From Acidobacteriota bacterium (lineage in GTDB: Bacteria > Acidobacteriota > Terriglobia > UBA7540): DNA of 17,424 bases. Position numbers and translations under genes: made by a program. The first letter of the stretch is position 1, and each line of letters opens with the position of its first letter. The notes under the pieces were generated by a model. That model did not search any database. It was not told the origin of the DNA and worked only from the letters and a program-made list of their open reading frames with translations. The DNA is taken from NCBI GenBank assembly GCA_021786455.1, contig JAJYNF010000104.1, positions 2,466 to 19,889 on the forward strand. Direction: 5' to 3'. Of this stretch, positions 1 to 8,408 are shown piece by piece.

Positions 1-666
1 GTTGGCAGCTTTGCGCTCGTTGGGATGGGGACGCTCTTTGCCGGTTTCCTTCGCGTCCCGATGACTTCCGTTTTTATGGTGATGGAAGTAAGTGGAAACT
101 ACTCCATTATCATTCCAGTGATGATCTCAAATACGATCGCCTATCTTATCGGCTACCGGTATCAACCCATGCCTTTGTTTGATCTGCTGGCTCAGCAAGA
201 CGGAATCGAGCTGCCTTCGATGGAACAGCGGCGAGAGCAGGCGGTTTTGCACGTCGAAGACGCGATGCGTCCGCCCACGGAACTGGTGCTGCCCGAAGAG
301 GAAACGGTAGCCGAGGTTATGCCGCGCGTGGAAGCGCTTAACCAGATGTTCTTCCTGATCCGCCGCCGCGATGGCGACTGGAGTGGCATTTCCAAGGACG
401 CGCTCCGCCGGCTGAGCCAGGAAGGCCGTGGCGATATGCGCCTTTCTGCCGCTTTGCCGAATACCTCCATGCCGAGGCTCCATCCCGACGAGCCGCTGGA
501 TCACGCGCTCCAAGAAATCGGCGATTGGCCTTTGCTGCCTGTGGTTCACCGCGCTGACTTCAATCATCTGCAGGGCGTCATCAGCCTCCAGGATATTCTC
601 GCTGCCTATCACGCGGCCTCCCAAAAACTCTCGAACCCCTTCCTTGCCACGCCCTCCACCGGATGA
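1..666 (+). CDS. CLC-type chloride channel/antiporter, C-terminal part with tandem CBS domains (5' end outside window)
   Basis: The reading frame is open from base 1, so the 5' end lies upstream; 221 residues are visible. The first ~45 match the end of the CLC membrane domain: a G-M-G-x-L-F-A-G segment, then R-x-P-M-T-S-V-F-M and E-V-S-G-N-Y-S-I-I-I-P. The Tyr in SGNYSIIIP (34th visible residue) corresponds to the chloride-coordinating Tyr445 of E. coli ClcA. A soluble tail follows with two CBS-like segments, roughly visible residues 78-135 (from VEDAMRPP) and 140-205 (LPVVHR...GVISLQDILAAY). CBS pairs often bind adenine nucleotides and gate transport. The protein should sit in the inner membrane and move chloride, either as a channel or as a Cl-/H+ exchanger; the residues that would decide between these are outside the window. 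Alternative: a CLC-family fluoride exporter, less likely because those usually lack CBS tails. Confidence 0.9.
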   Translation, partial: VGSFALVGMGTLFAGFLRVPMTSVFMVMEVSGNYSIIIPVMISNTIAYLIGYRYQPMPLFDLLAQQDGIELPSMEQRREQAVLHVEDAMRPPTELVLPEEETVAEVMPRVEALNQMFFLIRRRDGDWSGISKDALRRLSQEGRGDMRLSAALPNTSMPRLHPDEPLDHALQEIGDWPLLPVVHRADFNHLQGVISLQDILAAYHAASQKLSNPFLATPSTG

Positions 667-1178
667 TCCGCCGATAAGGACCCTCGCCAATCCGAGCTTC
701 TAAGGGGCGTGTAGTGCTTGGTGACACAAGTCCGCGTTTATAACCACCGCAGGAGGGCAGGCTTGAGTCCCGCCGCAAGCAACCCCCCTTACCCGTCCTT
801 CGGACACCCTCTCCCCGGCTTGCGCCGGGGAGAGGGTTGGGGTGAGGGGTGGGCGCGCGCTTCGGCGGGATTGAAACCCCACCGTCACCAAGTGGATTCT
901 AACGCTCTCTTTCGTCACCAATCAGGAGTGGGTGGGAACTTCGACGGTCGTTTGCGCCGTCCCGCCACTTGCGGCGGAGGAATTATCCCAGGCGGCAGCG
1001 CACGAACAAGGCTTGAATTTCCGCCTCCACCACGAGGAGACCGCAGGCTCGAAAAACAAATTTCGTTTAGCCGACACACGCCTCGGACATTCAATTCATA
1101 CAGTGGGCGGCGCTCAAGAGGTGGGATGGACAGACTCAGTTACAATGTTTATGTTGCATAGTACTACGTACATAGTAA
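667..1178. other. Intergenic spacer between the CLC gene and parB, containing a REP-like element
   Basis: This 512-base spacer separates the convergent 3' ends of the CLC gene (plus strand) and parB (minus strand). It holds the palindromic element at 785-849, described separately. A 9-bp inverted repeat (CTTGGTGAC at 717-725, GTCACCAAG at 884-892) brackets that element, and GTCACCAA recurs at 914-921. Near parB the DNA becomes AT-rich, with a 7-bp direct repeat CATAGTA at 1156 and 1171. I see no convincing gene. The small open frames here are side effects of the palindrome. Confidence 0.7.
785..849. repeat. REP-like palindromic element with a 14-bp perfect stem
   Basis: The inner arms ACCCTCTCCCCGGC (806-819) and GCCGGGGAGAGGGT (824-837) are perfect reverse complements around a TTGC loop. 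Outer arms CCCCTTACCC (785-794) and GGGTGAGGGG (840-849) pair with a single T-G wobble. Sequences of the form CCCCTCACCC...CCCTCTCCCC...GGGGAGAGGG...GGGTGAGGGG are familiar interspersed palindromes of many GC-rich bacterial genomes. They give rise to spurious PLTPTLSP-type peptides, as the minus strand does here. The element lies between two convergent genes, a typical place for such repeats, and could stop transcription or stabilise 3' ends in both directions. Confidence 0.8.
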
Positions 1179-2033
1179 TTAGGTGCTACGAACGATGATG
1201 CTGAATATTCTGTTCAAATCATCAGCGGAAAAATAGCTGATTTCAATTCTACCGCGGTTCGCGTTACCGAACAGCTTCACACGGGTACCGAGCGTTCTCT
1301 CAATATCCAGGATAGCCGCCCGCACGTTTGGATCCACACGGTGCTCCTGGGTATCGGTTCGCTTGGTTGCTGTGAATGTTGATGCCGCGAGAAGTTCCAT
1401 TTGTCGGACGCTCATCAGACCGCGCTGTGCAGCAAGGTTAGCAAGGCGCCGCTGAGTCTCGTGGGAGGCAATGCCGGCGAGGGCTCGGGCGTGGCCGCCG
1501 CTGAGCTTTCCCTCAGCAACCAGCCTCTGGACCTCTGGATCCATTTCGAGAATCCGCAAAGCGTTGCTGACCGCTGGCCGGCTGACGCCAAGCCGTTGCG
1601 CAATCTGCTCGTGAGTTAATCCAAACTTGCTCTGGAGTTGAGCATAACCACGCGCAACCTCGACCGGATTCAAATCTTCGCGCATGAGGTTTTCGGTAAG
1701 CGCGATCTCCAGAGCTTGGGCGTCATCGAAATCACGAACAATGGCCGGAACCCGCTCGAGCTGGGCCAACATGGCACCCCGCCACCGGCGCTCGCCGGCT
1801 ACGATTTGGTAGCGGTCTCCTGAGCGGCGCACCAAAATCGGCTGGACGACGCCGCTTGCGCGGATGGAGTCGGCCAGCTCTTTGAGAGCCTGCTCTGAGA
1901 AACTTTGGCGGGGTTGAAAAGGATTTGGGTCAATCAGATCAGTCGGTATTTCGTCCGCTCGCGAGGATCCTTGGGGTGGTTCAGGTTCGCGAAGAAGGGC
2001 GTTAAGTCCTCGCCCCAGCGCCTTTCTGCTCAT
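1179..2033 (-). CDS. parB: Chromosome-partitioning protein ParB (Spo0J/Noc family)
   Basis: 284 residues, normal length for a chromosomal ParB. The protein is a CTP-dependent DNA clamp that loads at parS and spreads to form the partition complex. The N-terminus carries the A-L-G-R-G-L-N-A-L-L motif that stimulates the ParA ATPase. The nuclease-like CTP-binding domain (about 28-115) contains GERRWRG, a small variant of the usual GERRxRA, and ENLMREDLNP, a variant of ENxQREDLNP. A helix-turn-helix follows (LTHEQIAQRLGVSRPAVSNALRIL, about 138-161). The C-terminal end is the usual dimerisation region. The ATG at 2033 is preceded by a perfect AAGGAGGT (2042-2049) at 8-base spacing. The start lies inside parA (32-base overlap), so the two are probably translationally coupled. 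The parS target is at 2853-2868. Confidence 0.97.
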   Translation of the reverse strand: MSRKALGRGLNALLREPEPPQGSSRADEIPTDLIDPNPFQPRQSFSEQALKELADSIRASGVVQPILVRRSGDRYQIVAGERRWRGAMLAQLERVPAIVRDFDDAQALEIALTENLMREDLNPVEVARGYAQLQSKFGLTHEQIAQRLGVSRPAVSNALRILEMDPEVQRLVAEGKLSGGHARALAGIASHETQRRLANLAAQRGLMSVRQMELLAASTFTATKRTDTQEHRVDPNVRAAILDIERTLGTRVKLFGNANRGRIEISYFSADDLNRIFSIIVRST

Positions 2034-2787
2034 TGCGGATTACCTCCTTGGCAAGATCCTCATAGCTCCTGGAGCCACGGCATTCTGGATCATAAAGCAG
2101 AACCGGCTTGCCATAGCTAGGTGCCTCAGCGAGGCGAACGTTTCTGGGGATCATGGTATTGAACACCTGGTCACCGAAAAAATCTTGCAAATCCTTCCGG
2201 ACCTGATGGGAGAGATTCGTGCGCTCATCGAACATGGTCAACAGGATTCCTTCAACGGCTAACTTGGAATTGTGGGCACGCCGAATCCTAATCAGCGTGT
2301 CCAACAATTCCGATACACCCTCGAGAGCAAAGTATTCGCATTGGATGGGAATCAAAACGGAATCTGCCGCAACCAAGGCATTGAGTACCAACAGATCGAG
2401 GGCAGGGGGGCAGTCGAGAAGAATGTAGTTAAAGCGGTCCCGGATGGGTTCGATTTTCTCACGAAGAACGTATTCTCTCTGCGGGTGGGAGACTAACTCT
2501 ACATTGGCCCCAGTTAGGTTCTTATCGGATGGGATAATATGAAGGGCCTCGTGCGGCCCGGGGACAATCAAATCATTCAATGGGACATCCATCAACAGGG
2601 AATGGTAAAGGGAACGTCGGGAAGGATTTTTAGGGATTCCGAAACCGCTGGTGGTATTTCCTTGGGGGTCACAATCCACTATCAGGGTCCACATATCCTG
2701 AGCGGCGAGCGAGGCTCCAAGGTTAATAGCGGTGGTAGTTTTCCCTACACCGCCCTTCTGATTAGCAATGGCGATGACTCTTCCCAT
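2002..2787 (-). CDS. parA: Chromosome-partitioning ATPase ParA (Soj)
   Basis: 261 residues, typical of chromosomal ParA/Soj. The deviant Walker A motif KGGVGKTT lies at 11-18 and includes the signature lysine at 11. DCDPQGN lies at about 38-44 and the Walker B region is LLDCPPALDLL. The short N-terminus before Walker A, without a DNA-binding extension, argues for the chromosomal (type Ib-like) rather than the plasmid P1-type form. ATP-bound ParA dimers coat the nucleoid, and ParB-parS complexes follow the gradient to segregate origins. The gene is followed by overlapping parB and preceded by rsmG, the classic gidB-parA-parB order. No Shine-Dalgarno sequence is visible before the ATG at 2787. 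Weak -10-like bases (TACGTT) end 8 bases before it, so a nearly leaderless start is possible but unproven. Confidence 0.97.
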   Translation of the reverse strand: MGRVIAIANQKGGVGKTTTAINLGASLAAQDMWTLIVDCDPQGNTTSGFGIPKNPSRRSLYHSLLMDVPLNDLIVPGPHEALHIIPSDKNLTGANVELVSHPQREYVLREKIEPIRDRFNYILLDCPPALDLLVLNALVAADSVLIPIQCEYFALEGVSELLDTLIRIRRAHNSKLAVEGILLTMFDERTNLSHQVRKDLQDFFGDQVFNTMIPRNVRLAEAPSYGKPVLLYDPECRGSRSYEDLAKEVIRNEQKGAGART

Positions 2788-2852
2788 ATACGAAAAACGT
2801 AAACCGGATTGAATCTACCGGGTTCTACTCGCTTATCGCCCTGTGAAGGCTA

Positions 2853-2868
2853 TGTTTCACGTGGAACG
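2853..2868. promoter_or_regulatory. parS centromere site (ParB binding)
   Basis: TGTTTCACGTGGAACG matches the 16-bp bacterial parS palindrome (TGTTnCACGTGnAACA class). The core CACGTG and both GTT/AAC arms are intact; only the last base departs from the consensus. It sits 66 bases upstream of parA, in the gap between parA and rsmG. ParB would load here, and bound ParB could also repress the adjacent parAB promoter. It is the only such site I found in the window. Confidence 0.92.
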
Positions 2869-2881
2869 TCCCTACAGGCAA

Positions 2882-2908
2882 TATGGTTCAACACGCCTCA
2901 TAACCATA
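2882..2908. other. Inverted repeat between rsmG and parA
   Basis: TATGGTT (2882-2888) and AACCATA (2902-2908) are perfect 7-bp arms around a 13-base spacer. The dyad lies just after the rsmG stop codon and upstream of parS. It could be a weak 3'-end hairpin of rsmG or an operator for the parA promoter. There is no T-tract after it on the minus strand, so a rho-independent terminator is unlikely. Confidence 0.35.
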
Positions 2909-2921
2909 CCACATTTGGGTC

Positions 2922-3602
2922 TCAACCTACTTTCCGATCCCAGGCTTCAATCCCAATCGAATCAATGTCGCCGCTGCTCCGTCTTTGCCCAATAAGAATC
3001 ACTCGGTCCTTGGTATTGGGAATTCTTGACGAACGAACCCACTTGATCCGCCTTTCGGATTCCTCAATCCCAGTCACTAACCGGCCCGTTGTCCACAAGC
3101 AAAGTAAACCACTTTTGGCGGTACAAGCCAGGGCTCTCGAAAGCACGCCCTCTGCCGGATTTACGGCACGAGACGTTACTATATCTGAAACTACAAAATC
3201 GTCCGACGCTATATATTCCTCGATCCTTTGCCTGCGCACCTCTACTTCTTGGAGCTCACAGACCCTCGCGGCTTCTTTCAAAAAGGCGTGCTTCTTCGTA
3301 TTGGGTTCGAGAAGGCAAACTTTGATTGCTGGCCTCCAAATCTTCAATGCCAGACCGGGGAATCCAGCTCCGCTGCCGATATCCAAAAGCCGCCCTTCCA
3401 AACTTAATATCGAGCCAAAGTAAAAGCTTTCACCGAAGTGTCGCGCAACGCAGTCGGCGGGGTTTGTAATTGCGGTGAGGTTAAGTTTTCTATTCCAACG
3501 CACAAGAAGTTCAAGGAAGGCTCGGACTTGCTCCGCTTGCCGGCCGTCAATACTCACACCAAACGGTTCAAGCAGCTCCGAGATCTGGGTCTCATCCAGC
3601 AC
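2922..3602 (-). CDS. rsmG: 16S rRNA (guanine527-N7)-methyltransferase RsmG (GidB)
   Basis: RsmG uses SAM to methylate N7 of G527 in 16S rRNA; loss gives low-level streptomycin resistance in many bacteria. Visible signatures are the W-N-R-K-L-N-L-T-A-I segment, a Rossmann SAM-binding motif LLDIGSGAGFPGLALK, and the TSRAV motif, all conserved in GidB. I place the start at the GTG at 3602 (226 residues) because the family is usually 205-240 residues and the homologous part begins there (VLDETQISELLEPFGV). Upstream in-frame starts exist: an ATG at 3671, an ATG at 3686 and a GTG at 3710 (262 residues). None has a well-placed ribosome site of its own. The gene leads into parS, parA and parB. mnmG, its usual upstream partner, is absent; rtcB is there instead. 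Confidence 0.93.
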   Translation of the reverse strand: MLDETQISELLEPFGVSIDGRQAEQVRAFLELLVRWNRKLNLTAITNPADCVARHFGESFYFGSILSLEGRLLDIGSGAGFPGLALKIWRPAIKVCLLEPNTKKHAFLKEAARVCELQEVEVRRQRIEEYIASDDFVVSDIVTSRAVNPAEGVLSRALACTAKSGLLCLWTTGRLVTGIEESERRIKWVRSSRIPNTKDRVILIGQRRSSGDIDSIGIEAWDRKVG

Positions 3603-3974
3603 GGTGATTCCAATCTTATCAGGCGCCTTCAACACAAGCAAACCGGACCCCTGAGCCGTTTTCCCAAGCATCCACCGAAGCCCCATGTCACGAATTACGC
3701 TGGCCCGCACGCCGGTACCCGGATGGCAAAAGCCTTTCGCCTCCTCTGCAGGACGTTCCGCGACGATATCTACATCTCAGAGTGTTGCCACAGTGTGATA
3801 TATTGCACTAATTAGAAGTCATTCATAATAGCATTACTTATATAATAACTGATTTCTTCGGTTTTACTCCCCGCCCTTGGTCCCGGCCCATATACATCTC
3901 AACGCGACCTATTCAGGAGAGTTTCCAATGTCCCCGGCGAGTTGCGGCAACGGCGTGGCGTTCTGGGTGGCTTG
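3603..3974. other. Spacer between rtcB and rsmG: AT-rich probable promoter region and possible leader ORF
   Basis: The stretch 3775-3860 is clearly AT-rich against its surroundings, with several TATA-like runs (for example around 3839-3845). It probably holds the promoter of the rsmG-parA-parB unit, but I cannot single out one -35/-10 pair. On the minus strand a strong AGAGGAGG (3747-3740) precedes a TTG-initiated 13-codon frame (3729-3688). Its TGA stop lies one base before the in-frame rsmG ATG at 3686. The part next to rtcB shows no distinct terminator. Confidence 0.5.
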
Positions 3975-5423
3975 TCAACCTTTGATGACCCCAAGCGGCT
4001 TGAGCCTCGCGACGCGGCGTGCCAAGCCGGCACCCTGCACAACCTCAATGACGGCGTCCACATCCTTATAGGCTTCGGGAATCTCTTCAGCAACGCCGTC
4101 GCGAGTTTCAGCGCGCACGAAAACACCGCGCTCTTCCAACCGCTCGCGGGCGTTTTGGGCGAAAGCGGATTTCTTGGCGGCTGTGCGACTCATGACGCGC
4201 CCGGCACCGTGACAAGTGGTGCCGAAGGTCTCCCGCAGCGCCCCTTCCGCGCCAACCAGCACGTAAGAAGCGGTCCCCATCGAGCCCGGAATCAGCACCG
4301 GCTGGCCAACCGCCTGATAAACTTTAGGAATCTCCGGACGGCCGGGGGGGAACGCCCGCGTTGCCCCCTTGCGATGCACCAGGACTTTCCGCTCCCGCGC
4401 GTCCACGGTATGCCGCTCAAGTTTGGCAATATTATGGCAAACGTCATAGACGACCCGTAGCTCCCGCTGCGCGCCGAAAATCCGCTTAAACGCCTGTCTA
4501 GCAAAATGGGTGATGGCTTGGCGGTTTGCCCAGGCAAAGTTCGCCGCCGCGCGCATCGCTCCGAGATACGTTTGCCCTTCGCGCGAATGCGCCGGCACGC
4601 AGGCAAGTTGCCGGTCAGGCAAGCGGATGTCGTAGCGTCGCATGGCCGAATCCATATCTTTCAAATAGTCGGTGCACACTTGATGCCCGAAACCGCGCGA
4701 GCCGGAATGAATCAGGATGACGATTTGGTTCAGGAACAACCCAAGCCCTTGGGCGAGGTCGGGTTCGAAGATGGTTTCCACCCACTGGACTTCGAGGAAA
4801 TGATTGCCGGAGCCGAGCGTCCCGAGCTGCGGCGAGCCGCGCTGGCGCGGCCGCTCGCCCACCGAGTCCGGATCGGCGCCTTCGATAGCGCCTTCTTCTT
4901 CGCATGTCGCCAGGTCGGCCGCCTCACCGTACCCCCGCCTGACCATCCAGGCCGCGCCCTCGACCATGATCCGCTCCAAATCCTGATGCGAAAGGTGAAT
5001 CGGGCCTGAGCGGCCCGCGCCCGAAGGAATGTCCCTAAAGAGCTGATTGACTAATCCGCGAATCTCTGGGCGAACTTCGTCGAGCGTCACCTCGCTGGCC
5101 AGGAGGCGCACGCCGCAGTTGATATCGAAGCCCACGCCGCCCGGCGAAATCACGCCACCTTCATCCGGCAAGGTCGCCGCGACGCCGCCGATGGGGAATC
5201 CGTAGCCTTGATGCACGTCCGGCATGGCCAGCGAGCGGCCCACAATACCGGGCAGCATGGCCACGTTTACCACCTGCTCCAGGGATTGGTCACGCAACAA
5301 ATCCTCCAGCAGGCGCTCGCTCGCGTACACCAAAGCCTCCGCGCGCATGTCCGGGTGAGCGCTGCGCGGGATGAGCCAGCGGTAATTGTCGAGTCTTTCG
5401 AGCTGGCCCTTTTCAATGCGCAT
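3975..5423 (-). CDS. rtcB: RNA-splicing ligase RtcB (3'-phosphate/5'-OH RNA ligase)
   Basis: 482 residues, full length for RtcB. The enzyme joins RNA 2',3'-cyclic phosphate or 3'-phosphate ends to 5'-OH ends using GTP and Mn2+, through a guanylated histidine. Visible signatures are MPDVHQGYGFPIGG (67-80), GVGFDINCGVRL with metal ligands D100 and C103, GSGNHFLEVQ with H208, IHSGSRG with H239, VHRKGATRAFPPG (349-361), IPGSMGTASYVLVG, and CHGAGR with H405, which matches the nucleophile H404 of the Pyrococcus enzyme. All catalytic residues appear intact. The ATG at 5423 is 34 bases after the thiC stop on the same strand, so the two may be cotranscribed. The ribosome site is weak (GAAAGA). No archease gene or RtcR regulator lies nearby. 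Likely roles are RNA repair or tRNA healing. Confidence 0.97.
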   Translation of the reverse strand: MRIEKGQLERLDNYRWLIPRSAHPDMRAEALVYASERLLEDLLRDQSLEQVVNVAMLPGIVGRSLAMPDVHQGYGFPIGGVAATLPDEGGVISPGGVGFDINCGVRLLASEVTLDEVRPEIRGLVNQLFRDIPSGAGRSGPIHLSHQDLERIMVEGAAWMVRRGYGEAADLATCEEEGAIEGADPDSVGERPRQRGSPQLGTLGSGNHFLEVQWVETIFEPDLAQGLGLFLNQIVILIHSGSRGFGHQVCTDYLKDMDSAMRRYDIRLPDRQLACVPAHSREGQTYLGAMRAAANFAWANRQAITHFARQAFKRIFGAQRELRVVYDVCHNIAKLERHTVDARERKVLVHRKGATRAFPPGRPEIPKVYQAVGQPVLIPGSMGTASYVLVGAEGALRETFGTTCHGAGRVMSRTAAKKSAFAQNARERLEERGVFVRAETRDGVAEEIPEAYKDVDAVIEVVQGAGLARRVARLKPLGVIKG

Positions 5424-5457
5424 GATTCTTTCGCAGGGGGAGAGTGTCCAGCGCCAG

Positions 5458-6900
<1,443 letters not shown>

Positions 6901-6941
6901 CTAAAGTTTAACGCCGGGTGGGGCGGGGCGCAACGCGGAAC

Positions 6942-6983
6942 GGAGAAAACCAAGACCCTCCGCGTGGGATTCACGCCGGAGGG
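6942..6983 (-). terminator. Probable intrinsic terminator of the DUF2203 gene
   Basis: On the minus strand CCCTCC-G-GCGTG and CACGC-GGAGGG form an 11-bp stem with one bulged G and the 5-base loop AATCC (6956-6983). TCTTGGTTTT follows. The T-run is interrupted by GG, so efficiency may be moderate. It lies after the DUF2203 stop and before thiC, separating their transcription. Confidence 0.65.
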
Positions 6984-7037
6984 GTTGCTCAGAAGCCAAC
7001 CGGAAAGCGTTCAGGGCCTCTGTCCGGGGCCGTCGCC

Positions 7038-7478
7038 TCACTGCACGTGGTGCGTCGAATCATCGGATGGGGTCACGTCGAGGGGCTTCCGCCCGGCAAA
7101 GCCCTCTTCCAGTCCATGCCACCAACTAATACGCTTCTCGCCTAGTTTCCAGCACAGAAAGGCCTCTTGTCCGTCAATCAGGCTGGGGAAATCTACCAGG
7201 CCTTCGTCCACATCTTTAACCTGGCAACCTGTCTGCTCAATCTCGGCGATTTTCTCGGCAATGTGCCCTGTTATCCGTTCGACGGCCTGCTTTTTCTTGG
7301 CCAACTCGGCAAAGGGCGGAATGGATCCCCCCAAGGCCATAATCCGGGCAGAGCCGAGCGCCAGGGTTTCTCGCAAGGCCTCGAGCTTCTTTTTCTCGTT
7401 TCGAGCCTTGATGAGAGTCGCCTCAATAATTGGCAAAAGTTCTTCTGCTTCCCGGCGAGTGAAAAACTTTTCCGCCAT
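7038..7478 (-). CDS. DUF2203 family protein of unknown function
   Basis: 146 residues, with no signal peptide or membrane segment. The N-terminal FFTRREAEELLPIIEATL is followed by a charged helical stretch (KARNEKKKLEALRE), probably a coiled coil. The C-terminal half, G-C-Q-V-K-D-V-D-E-G-L-V-D-F-P-S-L with CWKLGE and WHGLEEGFAGRKPL, matches the DUF2203 family. The family has no known function. I take the ATG at 7478 because AAGAGG lies 6 bases upstream; the frame extends two codons to a TTG at 7484. It sits downstream of the SDR gene (about 95 bases apart, same strand) and probably ends at the hairpin 6956-6983. The conserved W/H/E residues near the C-terminus could form a binding site, but that is a guess. 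Confidence 0.85.
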   Translation of the reverse strand: MAEKFFTRREAEELLPIIEATLIKARNEKKKLEALRETLALGSARIMALGGSIPPFAELAKKKQAVERITGHIAEKIAEIEQTGCQVKDVDEGLVDFPSLIDGQEAFLCWKLGEKRISWWHGLEEGFAGRKPLDVTPSDDSTHHVQ

Positions 7479-7572
7479 CGTCAACCTCTTGCCCGGCCCG
7501 CGCTATCGCGTTGAGTCGCAACGGCCGCCGCGGCGTTCGTCCCGGGGCCAGCCTCGCTCAGGGCTCCTCAGA

Positions 7573-8331
7573 CTATTGCGCTGTCCACCCACCGTCAATC
7601 AGAATATCTGTTCCCGTGATGAACCCTGCTTCCTCGCCGCACAAATCGAGCGCCAATTGGCCGACTTCCTCCACGCGCCCCCAACGGCCGAGTGGAATTC
7701 TGGAAAGAAACTGCTGGTTGATTTCAGGATTCCGCATGAGTTCCGTGTTCATTTCGGTGGCGAACGGTCCTGGGCTGATGGCGTTGACGGTGATGCCATC
7801 GCCAGCGAGCTCGAGCGCCAGAGCGCGCGTCAAACCGAGCAGCCCCGCCTTGCTAGCGGAATAAGGCGCGCGGCCCGGCAGCGAAACCCAGCTCATGGTC
7901 GAAGTCATGTTGATGATGCGGCCGTACCCCTGGCCTTTCATATGGGGAATGAGCGCCCGGCACATCAGAAAGACGCTGGTCAAATTCGTGTCCTGAATTC
8001 GCCGCCATTCCTCCAGCGTAAAATCCACCAGGGGCTTGCGCACGTTCACTCCGGCGTTGTTGATAAGTATGTGAACCTTGCCGAACGCCTTCATCAGCTC
8101 CTGTTCGCAACTTTGTACCTGAGCTTCCTGGGTGATGTCGGCCTGCAAGGCCTTGGCGCGGCCCCCAGCCTGGCCAATCTCGCTGGCCACCTGTTCAAGC
8201 TGGCGCATATCGCGCGCCACCAGGGCCACATCCGCTCCGGCGCCTCCTAGCGCAAGCGCCATGGCTTTGCCGAGTCCCCGGCTGGCTCCGGTAATCACGG
8301 CAACCTTCCCGCCCAGCTTCTTTTCGCTCAT
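7573..8331 (-). CDS. SDR family NAD(P)-dependent oxidoreductase (FabG-like)
   Basis: 252 residues, classical short-chain dehydrogenase size. The Rossmann motif TGASRGLG lies at 14-21, NNAG at 91-94, and the catalytic residues are N116, S144, Y157 and K161 (YSASK). PG follows at 187-188, and the C-terminal GFITGTDILIDGGW is typical of FabG and gluconate 5-dehydrogenase-like members. It should be a cytosolic carbonyl/alcohol oxidoreductase. The substrate cannot be read from sequence, and no acyl carrier or fatty-acid genes are nearby. R40 after beta-strand 2 (VALVAR) hints at NADPH preference. The ATG at 8331 has a strong AGGAGGG 6 bases upstream. The frame stays open another 107 codons upstream, but that part overlaps nadA and is not protein-like. 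The ribosome site lies within a potential hairpin (8333-8362). Confidence 0.93.
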   Translation of the reverse strand: MSEKKLGGKVAVITGASRGLGKAMALALGGAGADVALVARDMRQLEQVASEIGQAGGRAKALQADITQEAQVQSCEQELMKAFGKVHILINNAGVNVRKPLVDFTLEEWRRIQDTNLTSVFLMCRALIPHMKGQGYGRIINMTSTMSWVSLPGRAPYSASKAGLLGLTRALALELAGDGITVNAISPGPFATEMNTELMRNPEINQQFLSRIPLGRWGRVEEVGQLALDLCGEEAGFITGTDILIDGGWTAQ

Positions 8332-8332
8332 C

Positions 8333-8362
8333 GGTTTCCCTCCTGATTTTTGACAGGAAACC
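8333..8362 (-). promoter_or_regulatory. Possible hairpin sequestering the ribosome binding site of the SDR gene
   Basis: On the mRNA, GGTTTCCTG (8362-8354) can pair with CAGGA...AACC in CAGGAGGGAAACC (8345-8333), leaving a 4-base asymmetric bulge and an 8-base A/U-rich loop. The AGGAGGG Shine-Dalgarno sequence is inside the 3' arm, one base before the pre-start G and the ATG. This could lower or regulate translation. The pairing is visible in the sequence; the function is inference. Confidence 0.4.
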
Positions 8363-8408
8363 CCCCGGCTCGGAACGTCGCGCCTTTCCGCGCGCAAATC
8401 GCGGCTTG

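Noticed and set aside
700..1161. Open frames on both strands in the CLC-parB spacer
   Set aside because: Their translations contain the PLTPTLSP-type peptide that comes from the palindromic repeat, and there is no ribosome site or family resemblance.
3089..3097. DnaA-box-like TTGTCCACA
   Set aside because: A single near-match inside the rsmG coding region with no cluster; not evidence of an origin in this window.
6956..6983. Hairpin upstream of thiC as part of a TPP riboswitch
   Set aside because: It is a simple long stem followed by T-rich bases after the DUF2203 stop; the riboswitch core sequences are missing.
7042..7051. Second CACGTG core as a possible parS
   Set aside because: The flanking arms do not match parS, and it lies in the 3' end of the DUF2203 gene.
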